Below are positions 17,696 to 26,680 of a stretch of 64,000 nucleotides of DNA, one piece after another. The notes under the pieces are model-generated. The model saw nothing but the letters and a program-made list of their open reading frames with translations, ran no database searches and had not been told where the DNA came from. This DNA is from CAZEDM01 sp964511075 (GTDB taxonomy: Bacteria; Zixibacteria; MSB-5A5; RBG-16-43-9). Each line of letters opens with the position of its first letter. Positions within the stretch are counted from its first letter, which is position 1. A program made the position numbers and the translations under genes. Where the stretch lies: positions 1-64,000 of the forward strand of contig CAZEDM010000012.1 of NCBI GenBank assembly GCA_964511075.1, given 5' to 3'.

Positions 17696-17700
17696 GCTAA

Positions 17701-17844
17701 TTACTTTTTTTCTTCTTTAATCCTTCTAACCGAATTAGACTGGCATTTGGGGCAGGCGCGCTCCACCAAAGGACCCTTCGGGTCAAAGGGCATCATAAAT
17801 TCATGCCCGCAGGCTAAACATTTGAATTTGGCTTCATCTGGCAT
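17701..17844 (-). CDS. 47-residue zinc-ribbon protein at the end of the hdr operon
   Basis: ATG 17844 to TAA 17701. The product has CLAC at 9-12 and CPKC at 31-34 (two CxxC knuckles 18 residues apart) and a basic tail RRIKEEKK, so it is a single zinc ribbon or rubredoxin-like fold. It is in the same orientation as hdrA, 212 bases downstream of it, with two hairpins in between. No clear Shine-Dalgarno is seen. The function is unknown; a rubredoxin-like electron carrier or a regulatory metal-binding protein are possible. Confidence 0.65.
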   Translation of the reverse strand: MPDEAKFKCLACGHEFMMPFDPKGPLVERACPKCQSNSVRRIKEEKK

Positions 17845-17887
17845 AGCGAATACAGTTTAAAAGTTTGAAGTTTGGTGTTTGTCCGCT

Positions 17888-18003
17888 GGGTTCGATGAAT
17901 CGAACCCTTATGATTTTATTTTATACTGCCATTGAAAGCGTTCTTGTAGGGGAGCCCCTTGCGGGCTCCCGAAAAACGAGAGGGGACAAGCCCCTCCCCT
18001 ACT
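17888..18003. repeat. Three hairpin repeats between hdrA and the zinc-ribbon gene
   Basis: Elements in order: GGGTTCGAT/ATCGAACCC (17888-17907); GGGAGCCCC/GGGCTCCC (about 17951-17970, with a GTAGG tag); and the terminator-like GAGAGGGGACAAGCCCCTCC element (from about 17979), which on the minus strand ends in TCGTTTTTC. They could attenuate transcription leaving hdrA. Confidence 0.7.
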
Positions 18004-18056
18004 CTATTAGTCTAAACCACGTTATTTTGTATTACTTTTTCCTTTTTTTATTTTCC

Positions 18057-20528
18057 TCAGGCTGCTGCCTTGGCAGTCACCTTTACTTTCTTCGTCCCTT
18101 TCGGCTTCAGGTCAGACAGGGCCTTTTTGGTGAACTCTATCTCCTCCTTGGTGACCTTCTGCCTCATCTCCTCTACCCTTTTCATCACCTTGGCAAATTT
18201 CTGACCTTCTGCTGCGCTGATCCATTCCAATTGTAGCCTTTCCGGACGAATCCCCTTCCTCTCCAGTTTATCCCAGAGCTTTTCTACTCTCCTTTGAGTC
18301 CACCTGTTAGCATCGATATAGTGACAATCCGCAAAATGACACCCTGAAACTAAAACAATAGGAGCACCCTTTTGGAAAGCGTACAGGACGAAATATTCAT
18401 CTACCCTGCCAGAGCACATCGTCCTTATTATCCTTCCGGTGGTAGGATATTGCAATCTGGACATCCCGGCATTATCAGCACCTTGATACGAGCACCAATT
18501 ACAGGCAAAGATGACGAACTTATCCTGGGGATTCTCCTCCAAAATCGCATCTATCTCCGCAAATATCTGTCGATCGGTGAAGTGCTTCATAGTAATGGCA
18601 CCGAAAGGACACTCGGCTCCACAGGTTCCGCATCCAGAACAGGCAGCCTCAATCACCTCAGCCGGAATTTTATTCTTCTTATCCACCGTTATGGCTTTAA
18701 AAGGACAGGCTTGGTAACATATACCACAGGCAGTACATTTATCCGTATCCACAAGTGATGTTATGGCTTCCACCTTGATCTTATCTGAGGACAACAGAAT
18801 ACTAGCTCGAGCCGCTGCTGCAGAAGCCTGGGTAACTGAATCTTTTACATCCTTGGGAGATTCACTGCAACCAGCTAAAAATACCCCTCGGGTTGGTGCA
18901 TCCACAGGCTTCAGTTTGGGGTGGGATTCCATATAAAAACCATCTGAGGTCTTGGATAAAGTCAGAAGCTTCTGAACCACATCCCCGTCCTGTCTGGGGA
19001 TCACACCAACAGATAGAACCACCATCTCCAATTCATGCTTTTCCACCTCCCCGGTGGTGGTGTTTTCCACAGATAGGACAAGATTCCCCGTTTTGGGATC
19101 CTCATAAGCATCTCCTGGAATTCCTCTGATATACTTGACACCTGCCTCTTTACTTCTATTGAAAAGGTCTTCAAAACTTTTTCCAAAAGCCCTTATATCC
19201 ATATAGAAGACCTTCACATCTATATCCGGGTAGTGATCTTTTAACAGCACCGAATCTTTAATGGTGTTCATGCAACAGACATTGCTGCAATAAGGGTTTC
19301 CCCGTCTATGAGATCTGGAACCCACGCACTGGATAAACCCGATTGTCTTAGGGGTCTTTTGGTCCAAGGGTCGGATGAAGTGTCCAGCAGTGGGACCCCC
19401 GGCACAGATCAATCTCTCAAACTCCATAGAGGTTATCACATTCTGATAGCGGGTATATCCATATTCATCTAATTGAGTGGGATCATAAACATCCATCCCT
19501 GTGGAAACGATGACAGCTCCCACCTCTATATCCAGAATCTTATCCTGCATATCGTAATCTATGCACTTCTTATCGCAGACCTCCAGACATTTCCCACAAG
19601 CAATAGGATTATTCCCCAAACATGCTTTCATATCTATCACATAGGCAGAGGGAACCGCCTGAGGCAGCTGGATATATATGGCTTTTCTGGATGAGAATCC
19701 CATCTGGTTTTCGTCTGCAACAACCACCGGGCAAACCTTAGCACACTCCTCACAGGCAGTGCACTCGTTCTCGTTCACATATCTGGCTTTTTTCCTGATC
19801 TTGACTTTGAAATTTCCCACATAGCCTGATACATCCTCCACCTCGGAGTAAGTTAAGAGCGTTATGTTGGGATGCCGACCGGCATCCATCATCTTAGGTC
19901 CGAGTATTCATATGGAGCAATCCATGGTGGGATAGGTCTTGTCCAGTTGAGCCATTATCCCGCCGATGGAGGGCTGTTTTTCCACCAGATAAACCCTAAA
20001 ACCAGTATCTGCAAGATCCAGAGCCGCCTCTATACCTGCCACTCCACCTCCGATCACCAAAGCTTTATTGATTACCGGAACCTCTTTTTCGATCTGAGCC
20101 TCCAGATGCCTGGCCTTAGCCACAGCCACCCTGACAATATCTTTTGCCTTCTGGGTGGCAGCTTCTCTATCGTGCAGATGAACCCAGCTGCAGTGCTCTC
20201 GGATATTAGCCATTTCAAAAAGGTAGGGATTCAGCCCTGCATCAGACACACATTTTCTGAAGGTAGGCTCATGCATAAGTGGAGTGCAGGAGGCCACCAC
20301 CACCCGATTAAGATTGTGCTCCTTGATATGCTTTTTTATCTCCTCTTGCCCGGGCTCAGCACAGGTATACCGATTCAAAACACCAATTTTAACATCCGGG
20401 AGTGTTTCCGCATATTTTCGGACCTCCTCGCAGTCCAAAGAGCCGGCGATATTCAGACCACACTCGCATACGAAAACCCCGATCCTCAGTTCCTCAGTTC
20501 CTCTGGTTTCAACTTCAGACAATTTCAT
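18057..20528 (-). CDS. hdrA: HdrA-MvhD fusion, predicted selenoprotein (in-frame UGA)
   Basis: HdrA is the FAD/iron-sulfur subunit where heterodisulfide-reductase complexes bifurcate electrons. The frame runs from ATG 20528 through a single TGA at 19910-19908 to the stop at 18057: 823 residues with Sec at 207. Flanking protein reads TMDCSI-U-ILGPKM, where homologues have DCSICILTPKM, and both sides are in the same frame, so this is recoding rather than a break. A SECIS-like hairpin follows. Domains: N-terminal CECGLNI region, FAD motif VIGGGVAGIEAALDLA (about 157-172), 4Fe-4S site ECTACEECAKVCPV, then two further ferredoxin motifs (CTACGICYQACP, CSGCGTCGAECP), and a C-terminal MvhD-like domain from about FACNWCSYQGAD. 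The start overlaps the upstream HdrB/C-like gene by 4 bases (ATGA). Confidence 0.93.
19870..19887 (-). promoter_or_regulatory. Bacterial SECIS-like hairpin for HdrA selenocysteine
   Basis: On the minus strand GGATGCC-GGTC-GGCATCC forms a perfect 7-bp stem with a GGUC tetraloop, starting 20 bases after the UGA (19910-19908). The loop sequence is the same as the GGUC at the tip of the E. coli fdhF SECIS, and UGA-to-loop spacing (27 bases) is in the range accepted for bacterial elements. Confidence 0.8.
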
Positions 20529-21664
20529 TCACCTCCTAAGGCATTTGCCAAAAAAGTGGTCAAATCTATGATTTTCAATTTTAATTCCTCTGGATAATTA
20601 ACTTCGCTCTGGGCGCACAGGAAGTGTATCTGACACTTGGGGCAGAAAGTTATCAGTGTATCAGCTCCGGTTGATTTCGCTTCCCTTAACCTCTCCAGCT
20701 GAATCTGCTTGGAATACTGGGTGCAGTTCATCCAGGAGCTGGTTCCACAGCACATCGCATTCTTGCCCGACCTTTCCATCTCCACGAATTCGATTCCGGG
20801 AATGGAACTGATTATCTTCCTGGGGTTATCATATATATTCGAAAACCTTCCCAGCCTGCAGGGGTCCTGGTAGGTCACCTTCTCCTTCACCGGCTTGAGT
20901 TTCATTTTACCGGAGGAGAGCTTGTCCGAGAGAAGCTCCGAGATGTGCACCACCTCAAAATCGAATTTTCCCAGATAATCTGGATAATCCGTTTTGAAGC
21001 AGGCATACCCTTCCGGACAGGAGAGCACGATTTTTTTCACACCCGCTTTATCGAACTCAGCCAGATTATGCTGGGCTAATTTCTTGAAATTCTCCACATC
21101 CCCTGACCACAAGAGGTCATGCCCGCAGCATCTCTCGTTAGGCAAAACCTGAGGCTCTATCCCCAGCAAGTTCAGAATCCTCAAGGTCGAACGAGCGATA
21201 TCCAGTGAGCCGGCTTTTATATTGGAAAAGAAAAAGTCGAAATAAGGCAGGCAGCCCACAAAATAGAGATACTCAGAATCAGCGGAGGTTTTCAAATCGG
21301 GTGTGATCCAGTCCAGTCTATTCTGGTTCAGATTGGGTGCGGTCATAATCTTCATCAGGGATTGAATCGCACCTCCGTGAGAGCATATCCCCTCTTTCCC
21401 ATCCTCCCGGGCGTCGGTCCTGAGCAGTCTGATGAACTCGATGAAATTGACATCCGAGGGGCATCTCTCGTGGCACATCCTGCAGGTCAGGCAGTTCCAG
21501 ATCCTGCAATCATCCAGGACCTTATCCCCCCAGGTAATGGTTTCTCCCACTATTCTCCTGGGAGAGAAATTTCCGTCAAAAAGAGCCACAGGACAGACCG
21601 CGGTGCATTTCCCGCAATCCAGACAATAATAGGCTTTGGTCTTTTTTATGATATCTTTTATCAT
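20525..21664 (-). CDS. HdrC/HdrB-like (HdrD-type) iron-sulfur protein
   Basis: 379 residues. The N-terminal third is HdrC/GlpC-like, with two 4Fe-4S motifs (CLDCGKCTAVCP at about 14-25 and CLTCRMCHERCP at about 59-70). The rest is HdrB/HdrD-like with two CCG domains: PNERCCGHD and NAMCCGTSSW, the cysteine clusters that hold the noncubane 4Fe-4S centres in HdrB. It is thus a fused HdrC-HdrB subunit, expected to reduce a disulfide or another acceptor with electrons from HdrA. Methanogen heterodisulfide is unlikely in this bacterium, so the true substrate is unknown. It lies 2 bases after mvhD and overlaps hdrA by 4. Confidence 0.88.
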   Translation of the reverse strand: MIKDIIKKTKAYYCLDCGKCTAVCPVALFDGNFSPRRIVGETITWGDKVLDDCRIWNCLTCRMCHERCPSDVNFIEFIRLLRTDAREDGKEGICSHGGAIQSLMKIMTAPNLNQNRLDWITPDLKTSADSEYLYFVGCLPYFDFFFSNIKAGSLDIARSTLRILNLLGIEPQVLPNERCCGHDLLWSGDVENFKKLAQHNLAEFDKAGVKKIVLSCPEGYACFKTDYPDYLGKFDFEVVHISELLSDKLSSGKMKLKPVKEKVTYQDPCRLGRFSNIYDNPRKIISSIPGIEFVEMERSGKNAMCCGTSSWMNCTQYSKQIQLERLREAKSTGADTLITFCPKCQIHFLCAQSEVNYPEELKLKIIDLTTFLANALGGE

Positions 21665-21666
21665 CT

Positions 21667-22095
21667 CTATTTACTCTCGTTTATAACCCTCAAGGGGCTG
21701 GGACCAATCTTCTTAATTCCGTCTACAAATTCCTTTATCACCGAATCCAGCTTTCCATCCTCGGAGAAAAAATCCAGCTCCAGTCTGAGCCTTTGCGGCT
21801 CTATCCCCAAAAGGTGAATCAAAGACTGGGCGATCTTATATTCTTCAGCCGCATTTTTATTACCGAAATTGTAATGGCATTTCCCTTCCGGACAGCCAAA
21901 AGCTATCACCCCGTCTGCTCCCTTCTGCAGGGCCTTCAGAATCAAAGCGGAATTTATTCTCCCGGAGCACATAAGCTTTATCAATCTGAAATCCGGGAAA
22001 TCCTCCACTGCGTTGATCTCGTTTTTACCCACCCCGCACCAGTGGCAGGCAAAGGCAACCACTTTCGGCTTAAAATCCTTTTTGTCTTTAGTCAT
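21667..22095 (-). CDS. mvhD: MvhD-like electron-transfer subunit
   Basis: 142 residues, the full length of stand-alone MvhD/FrhD-type proteins. Visible motifs are FACHWCGVGKNE, MCSGRINSALILKALQKGADGV and GCPEGKCHYNFGN, whose cysteines carry the 2Fe-2S cluster. MvhD links a donor dehydrogenase to HdrA. A second MvhD domain is fused to HdrA in this same operon, so two entry points may exist. It lies 6 bases after the flavoprotein gene and 2 bases before the HdrB/C-like gene. Confidence 0.9.
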   Translation of the reverse strand: MTKDKKDFKPKVVAFACHWCGVGKNEINAVEDFPDFRLIKLMCSGRINSALILKALQKGADGVIAFGCPEGKCHYNFGNKNAAEEYKIAQSLIHLLGIEPQRLRLELDFFSEDGKLDSVIKEFVDGIKKIGPSPLRVINESK

Positions 22096-22101
22096 CTTTT
22101 T

Positions 22102-24090
22102 CTAACCCTGTTCCTGGTTCAAACAGCTCTCCAGCATCTGTTCGATCCTTTTATCCGTGAAATGCCGGGCCTTAATCGCACCGGTGGTGCAGATCGCCAC
22201 GCAGGTTCCGCATCCCTTGCAGATGTTCTCATCTATCTCCGAGACGCAGAGCCCCTCTTTGACCGGCTTTAAAGTTATGGCTTTATATTCGCAAACCTTT
22301 TCGCATTTCCCGCAGCCCCTGCACATATCCTTATCCACGAAGCAGGTTATAGGCTCCAGTGCTAAGGTGAGCTTGCTTTCCTTCTCCTCCTCATTCTTCC
22401 AGGAGATAACCACTTCCTCGGACCTTTTATCGCGCGGCAGCTTCGCCGGATCTGCAGGGACCCTTAGGATAAACTCCGGGACCCTGCCGATCTCCTGCGC
22501 CTCTTTGTGCGGAAAGCTCAGCATCACCAGCCTCTTACTGCAGCCAGCCACGCATTCCTGACACTCCACACAGGGACCACATCTCAGACATCTCTTAGCC
22601 TCAGCCATGGCCTGCTCCTCGGAGAAACAGAGGTCAACCTCCTCGAAGGAATTCAATCTCCTGTCAATCGAGAGCTTGGGAATGTGGTTTCTCTCTATGG
22701 GCTTTTCGCCTTCGATCTCCAGCCTGAATCCCCATTCCCTCACCTCAGTGGCGGTATGAGCAGCCTTCTTTAGGTCCTTGTGTCTTAGATACCTGTCGAT
22801 GGAGCGAGCGGCAAAATGGCCATGAGCGATAGCATCGATCACCGTGCTGGGACCGGACATAGCATCCCCGCCTGCGAAAAATCCTGGTATATTGGTGGCA
22901 AAAGTAACCGGATCCACCTCGAAGGTATCCCATTTGCTGAGCTTGAACTCGTGATTTTGGGGCAGGAAGGATATATCCGGTTTCTGGCTGATAGCAGGTA
23001 TAATGACGTCAGCTTCTATGACGAACTCTGAGCCCTCCAGGGGAAGGGGTTTTCTTCTTCCGCTGGCATCCGGCTCGCCCAGCCTCATCTTGATACACTC
23101 CATCCCTGTAACCCTTCCATTTTTACCCAGTATCTTAACCGGTGAGGCTAAATAGTGGATTTTCACCCCTTCTTTCTCCGCTTCCTCTATCTCGGATGTG
23201 TTAGCTGGCATCTCTTTTCTTGACCTTCTGTAGACGATATAGACCTCATCACATCCCAGCCTGAGCGCAGTCCTTGAGGCATCGATGGCAGAGTTTCCCC
23301 CGCCTATTATGATGACTTTTCTCCCGGGTTTTTTCAAATCGCCGGAATTGACCCTCCTCAGGAAATCCACGCAATCCACAAGTCCTTCGTAATCGTTTTC
23401 ACCCGGCACATCCAGTTTTAATCCCTGATGTGCGCCTATGGCTACAAAGAAAGATTTATAATCCTGACTCTCCAGCTCATCGAAACCTATGTCCTTTCCC
23501 ACCTCTAGGCCCAATTTCATCTCCACTCCCAGATCGGTTATGGCTTCTATCTCCTTGTTGATTATCTCCCGGGGTAGCCTGAAGGAGGGTATGCCTGCGA
23601 TCAGCATCCCGCCGGCAAAGGGTAACTTCTCGAATATGGTCACCCCGTATCCCAGCCTGATAAGATCGTTGGCACAGGTAAGGCCGGCTGGACCAGAGCC
23701 GACGATTGCTATCTTCTCCTCCCTAGTTCTCTTAACCGGATGAGCTCTTTTTGCGTTCTTCCCCAGCTCCCAGTCAGCCACGAACCTTTTCAGAGCACAG
23801 ATCGCTACCGGCTCGTCCACCTTTCTCCGGTTACACTCGGATTCACAGGGATGAGTGCATACCCTTCCGCAGATCCCGGGCAGCGGGTTGTCTATTTTAA
23901 TCAGGTCTAAGGCTTCCTGGAACTTACCTGCTACGATCAGCCCGATATAAGCCTTAACCTGAACTCCTGCCGGACAGGCCACTCTGCAGGAAGAGGGCTC
24001 CAGCCGGGTGATGGTGTGTACGTCCGGGGCCAGGCGGGGGAAATAAAGCTTTATCTTCTGTTTGGCTAAGGTGGTCTGTAACCTATACAT
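22102..24090 (-). CDS. GltD/NfnB-like FAD-iron-sulfur oxidoreductase with ferredoxin domain
   Basis: 662 residues. An N-terminal cysteine-rich 4Fe-4S region of glutamate-synthase beta type (CRVACPAGVQ..., CGRVCTHPCESEC) precedes an FAD-binding motif GSGPAGLTCANDL (about 131-143) and an NAD(P)-binding motif GGGNSAIDASRTA (about 262-274). Additional Cys clusters follow (CLRCGPCVECQECVAGC) and a C-terminal 2x4Fe-4S ferredoxin domain (CRGCGKCEKVCEYKA, CKGCGTCVAICTTGA). Such proteins exchange electrons between NAD(P)H and iron-sulfur partners; no large glutamate-synthase subunit is nearby, so a role as the NAD(P)H module of the Hdr complex is likelier. The start overlaps korC by 8 bases. Confidence 0.88.
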   Translation of the reverse strand: MYRLQTTLAKQKIKLYFPRLAPDVHTITRLEPSSCRVACPAGVQVKAYIGLIVAGKFQEALDLIKIDNPLPGICGRVCTHPCESECNRRKVDEPVAICALKRFVADWELGKNAKRAHPVKRTREEKIAIVGSGPAGLTCANDLIRLGYGVTIFEKLPFAGGMLIAGIPSFRLPREIINKEIEAITDLGVEMKLGLEVGKDIGFDELESQDYKSFFVAIGAHQGLKLDVPGENDYEGLVDCVDFLRRVNSGDLKKPGRKVIIIGGGNSAIDASRTALRLGCDEVYIVYRRSRKEMPANTSEIEEAEKEGVKIHYLASPVKILGKNGRVTGMECIKMRLGEPDASGRRKPLPLEGSEFVIEADVIIPAISQKPDISFLPQNHEFKLSKWDTFEVDPVTFATNIPGFFAGGDAMSGPSTVIDAIAHGHFAARSIDRYLRHKDLKKAAHTATEVREWGFRLEIEGEKPIERNHIPKLSIDRRLNSFEEVDLCFSEEQAMAEAKRCLRCGPCVECQECVAGCSKRLVMLSFPHKEAQEIGRVPEFILRVPADPAKLPRDKRSEEVVISWKNEEEKESKLTLALEPITCFVDKDMCRGCGKCEKVCEYKAITLKPVKEGLCVSEIDENICKGCGTCVAICTTGAIKARHFTDKRIEQMLESCLNQEQG

Positions 24091-24646
24091 TTACCTTTTT
24101 CTCCTGATTGGCCAAAAGCTCTTTGCCGTATTCATATCCCTTCTCAAAGGCTTTTAGATTCAGGTCAACGAATCTGGAGGGCACGGACCCTGGTATGGCT
24201 TTCCTGACCGAGTCTGCACTGACTATCTGGGTTACCGCGGTGAAGAATCCTAACATCACTATATTGGCGATGATCTTGTTCCCCATCTCCTCCGCTAACC
24301 TGGTGGAAGGGATGGAATACATTTTTATATTTGAGCGCGGAGGGTTGGGTTTAACCAGATCCTCATCTATCAGCAGAATGCCGTCTTCTTTCAGATCGGA
24401 TTCGAATTTGCTGTATGCCTCCTGTGAGATAGATACCAGTATATTAGGGATGGTCACATAGGGATACAGAACCTGATCCTCTGAGACCACCACCTGGGCA
24501 CTGCAGGAACTCCCTCTTGCCTCCGGACCAAAGCTCTGGGTTAAGGTGGCGAACTTACCGTCGAACAGGGAGGCGGCTTTACCTATAATCAATCCCAAAC
24601 GGATTACCCCCTGCCCTCCAAAACCGGATATTCTTATCTCAGTCAT
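24083..24646 (-). CDS. korC: 2-oxoglutarate:ferredoxin oxidoreductase, gamma subunit
   Basis: 187 residues from ATG 24646; this start gives the canonical MTEIRISGFGGQGV and has GGAGG 6-10 bases upstream, so I prefer it to the upstream ATG at 24700 (205 residues), which lies inside korB. The GFGGQGV and FGPEARGSSC motifs of the gamma family are present. The subunit completes the KorDABC 2-oxoacid oxidoreductase, contacting CoA and the ferredoxin path. It overlaps korB by 8 bases and the flavoprotein gene by 8. Confidence 0.92.
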   Translation of the reverse strand: MTEIRISGFGGQGVIRLGLIIGKAASLFDGKFATLTQSFGPEARGSSCSAQVVVSEDQVLYPYVTIPNILVSISQEAYSKFESDLKEDGILLIDEDLVKPNPPRSNIKMYSIPSTRLAEEMGNKIIANIVMLGFFTAVTQIVSADSVRKAIPGSVPSRFVDLNLKAFEKGYEYGKELLANQEKKVNV

Positions 24647-25526
24647 TGGGCCCTCCGTACTCTGCGAATTTATCTCCGAATATTTTTCTGTTCCAGGCAT
24701 TCAGGGAATCCAGGAAAGTGGGTTTTTCCATATCCACAAACTTCCCCACTATGATCTTGCTTTGATAACTGATGTCCAGCTCCCTGGTATCAGCTCCGTG
24801 CTTGATTACAGAATTATCGTGATAGAATTTCATCAGGCTCAGGCCATCACCCAGTCTGTTCCTGCGAGCATAGATGGTGGAACAGGGAGCGATGATCTCG
24901 ATAAAGGAGAATCCTCTTTTATTCAAAGCCTCCTCTATGGATTTGGCTAATCGGCGAACGTGCAAACAGGTCCAGCGTGCCACGTAAACCGCACCGCAGG
25001 AGGCGGCCAAATGGGGCAGGTTAAAGGGACTCTCGTAACTCCCGTAGGGAGAGGTAGAGGTATTGGCAGTCAGGGGAGTGGTTGCTGCTGCCTGTCCGCC
25101 GGTCATAGCGTAGATGAAATTATTTATGCATAGGACTACCATATCCATATTTCTTCGAGCTGCATGGATCAAATGATTCCCTCCGATTCCCGCGATATCA
25201 CCATCCCCGCTGAATACCACCACTTTTAATTTAGGATTGCCTAATTTCAAGCCGGTGGCAAAGGGAATAGCCCTGCCGTGAGTGGAATGAAAGGAATCCA
25301 GCTTAACATATCCAGCTATTCTTCCCGAACATCCAATCCCCGAGACCACGCAGATATTATCCAAGGGGATATTGACTTTCTCCAGTGCAGTGGCAAAGGA
25401 GGTAAGAGCAGTTCCGATGCCGCAGGTGGAGCACCAGATATGAGGTATCCGGTCCATCCTCAGTATCTTCTCCATGGGATGTTCTTCTGTCTTCGGAGCG
25501 TCTTTCAGAACTTGCGTCTTGCTCAT
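24639..25526 (-). CDS. korB: 2-oxoglutarate:ferredoxin oxidoreductase, beta (TPP) subunit
   Basis: 295 residues. This subunit binds thiamine diphosphate and a 4Fe-4S cluster. It has the early WCSTCGIG cysteines, the conserved GIGCSGR, and the TPP motif FSGDGDIAGIGGNH followed by CINNFIYAMTGGQ. Together with KorA, KorC and KorD it oxidises a 2-oxoacid to its acyl-CoA with reduction of ferredoxin. 2-oxoglutarate is favoured over pyruvate by family resemblance and by sucCD next door. It overlaps korA by 4 bases. Confidence 0.95.
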   Translation of the reverse strand: MSKTQVLKDAPKTEEHPMEKILRMDRIPHIWCSTCGIGTALTSFATALEKVNIPLDNICVVSGIGCSGRIAGYVKLDSFHSTHGRAIPFATGLKLGNPKLKVVVFSGDGDIAGIGGNHLIHAARRNMDMVVLCINNFIYAMTGGQAAATTPLTANTSTSPYGSYESPFNLPHLAASCGAVYVARWTCLHVRRLAKSIEEALNKRGFSFIEIIAPCSTIYARRNRLGDGLSLMKFYHDNSVIKHGADTRELDISYQSKIIVGKFVDMEKPTFLDSLNAWNRKIFGDKFAEYGGPND

Positions 25527-26680
25527 CTCACCGCCTCCTTTATGGCTTTATAGATATCCTCAGGCTCGTGCACCCATCCCCCGCCATGCGGAACCAGGTA
25601 AACCTCTGCCCGGCCTTTGGCCGACCTTTCCACCTCCAGAACCATCTGCCCGTAATTCATCTCCGGGACCACAAAAGCCTTGACTTTCTTTGCCAGCTCA
25701 TAGACCCTTTTCTCGGGGAAGGGCCAGACCACGATAAGCCGAAGTACTCCGACCTTGATTCCCTCTTTTCTTGCCTTTTGAATTGCTGGTATAGCCACCC
25801 TTGAGCTGATCCCGTAGGAGAGAAGTATCACCTCTGCATCCCCTGTATTTTCCTCTTCGAACTCGATGATCTTTTCCTGGTTTAGTCTTATTTTTTCCAC
25901 CAGCCTTCTCACCAACTTTTCCTGGGTGGTCCAGTGCATCACCGGGTATCCCTTCTCGTCATGAGTCAGGCCGGTGACATGAATCTTGTAACCGTCCCCA
26001 GCTTTGACCATCTCCGGCACCAGATCTTTTCCGGGCTTAAAGGGAAGATACTCGCTCGGAGGAAGTTTGGTATATCTTCTGGGCTCAAGCTCTATCTGGT
26101 CTGCTGGAGGGATTATGACCTTCTCGGTCATATGGCCCACACATTCATCTGCCATGAGAAATACAGGTACCCTGTATTTCTCTGCCAGGTTAAAAGCTTT
26201 GATGGTGAACTCAAAACATTCCTGGGGCGAGTTCGGGGATAGGGCTATGATCTCGTAATCGCCGTGCGAGCCCCATCTCACCTGCATCATATCTGCCTGT
26301 CCCGGCAGGGTGGGAAGTCCGGTAGAAGGACCTCCTCTCTGGACATTAATTAACACGCAGGGGGTTTCCATCATAGCGGCCAGGCCGATATTCTCCATCA
26401 TCAGGGAAAAACCAGGACCGGAGGTTACGGTCATAGCTTTGGCACCAGACCAGGCTGCACCTATTATGGATGCCATAGAGGCCAGCTCATCTTCCATCTG
26501 AATGAAAATTCCACCTACGGTGGGGAATCTCTCTGAAATTCTCTCCACTACCTCGGTGGAAGGAGTTATGGGGTAGCCAGCCACGAAGTTACAGCCGGCA
26601 GCCAAGGCACCTTCAGAACAGGCGTGGTCGCCATCCAGATAATGCGCTCCGGTCAAAACGTTTTTGGGATCAGCTTTCAA
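25523..26680 (-). CDS. korA: 2-oxoglutarate:ferredoxin oxidoreductase, alpha subunit
   Basis: 385 residues, the length of KorA-type alpha subunits. Conserved segments are AGYPITPSTEV, the acidic FIQMEDELASM, TSGPGFSLM and QRGGPSTGLPT. The first ATG is used; it overlaps korD by 11 bases, consistent with translational coupling. The alpha subunit forms the substrate pocket together with KorB. Confidence 0.95.
   Translation of the reverse strand: MKADPKNVLTGAHYLDGDHACSEGALAAGCNFVAGYPITPSTEVVERISERFPTVGGIFIQMEDELASMASIIGAAWSGAKAMTVTSGPGFSLMMENIGLAAMMETPCVLINVQRGGPSTGLPTLPGQADMMQVRWGSHGDYEIIALSPNSPQECFEFTIKAFNLAEKYRVPVFLMADECVGHMTEKVIIPPADQIELEPRRYTKLPPSEYLPFKPGKDLVPEMVKAGDGYKIHVTGLTHDEKGYPVMHWTTQEKLVRRLVEKIRLNQEKIIEFEEENTGDAEVILLSYGISSRVAIPAIQKARKEGIKVGVLRLIVVWPFPEKRVYELAKKVKAFVVPEMNYGQMVLEVERSAKGRAEVYLVPHGGGWVHEPEDIYKAIKEAVR

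Larger units (their letters stand above)
17339..17700. other. Repeat-rich intergenic region
   Basis: 362 bases without a gene. A possible extended -10 (TGGTATAAA on minus, 17390-17382) for the isomerase gene lies at its left end. Further right are hairpin repeats: CTCAAATTTTTGAG (about 17548-17561), a GGGGCTTGTCC-type terminator-like element (17611-17645, minus) and a GGACAGAACG...GTTCTGTCC hairpin (17671-17691). Confidence 0.7.

Noticed and set aside
18057..20528. HdrA as a pseudogene split by a nonsense mutation
   Set aside because: The stop is a TGA at a Cys position, the frame does not shift, flanking motifs are fully conserved and a SECIS-like hairpin follows at the right distance.
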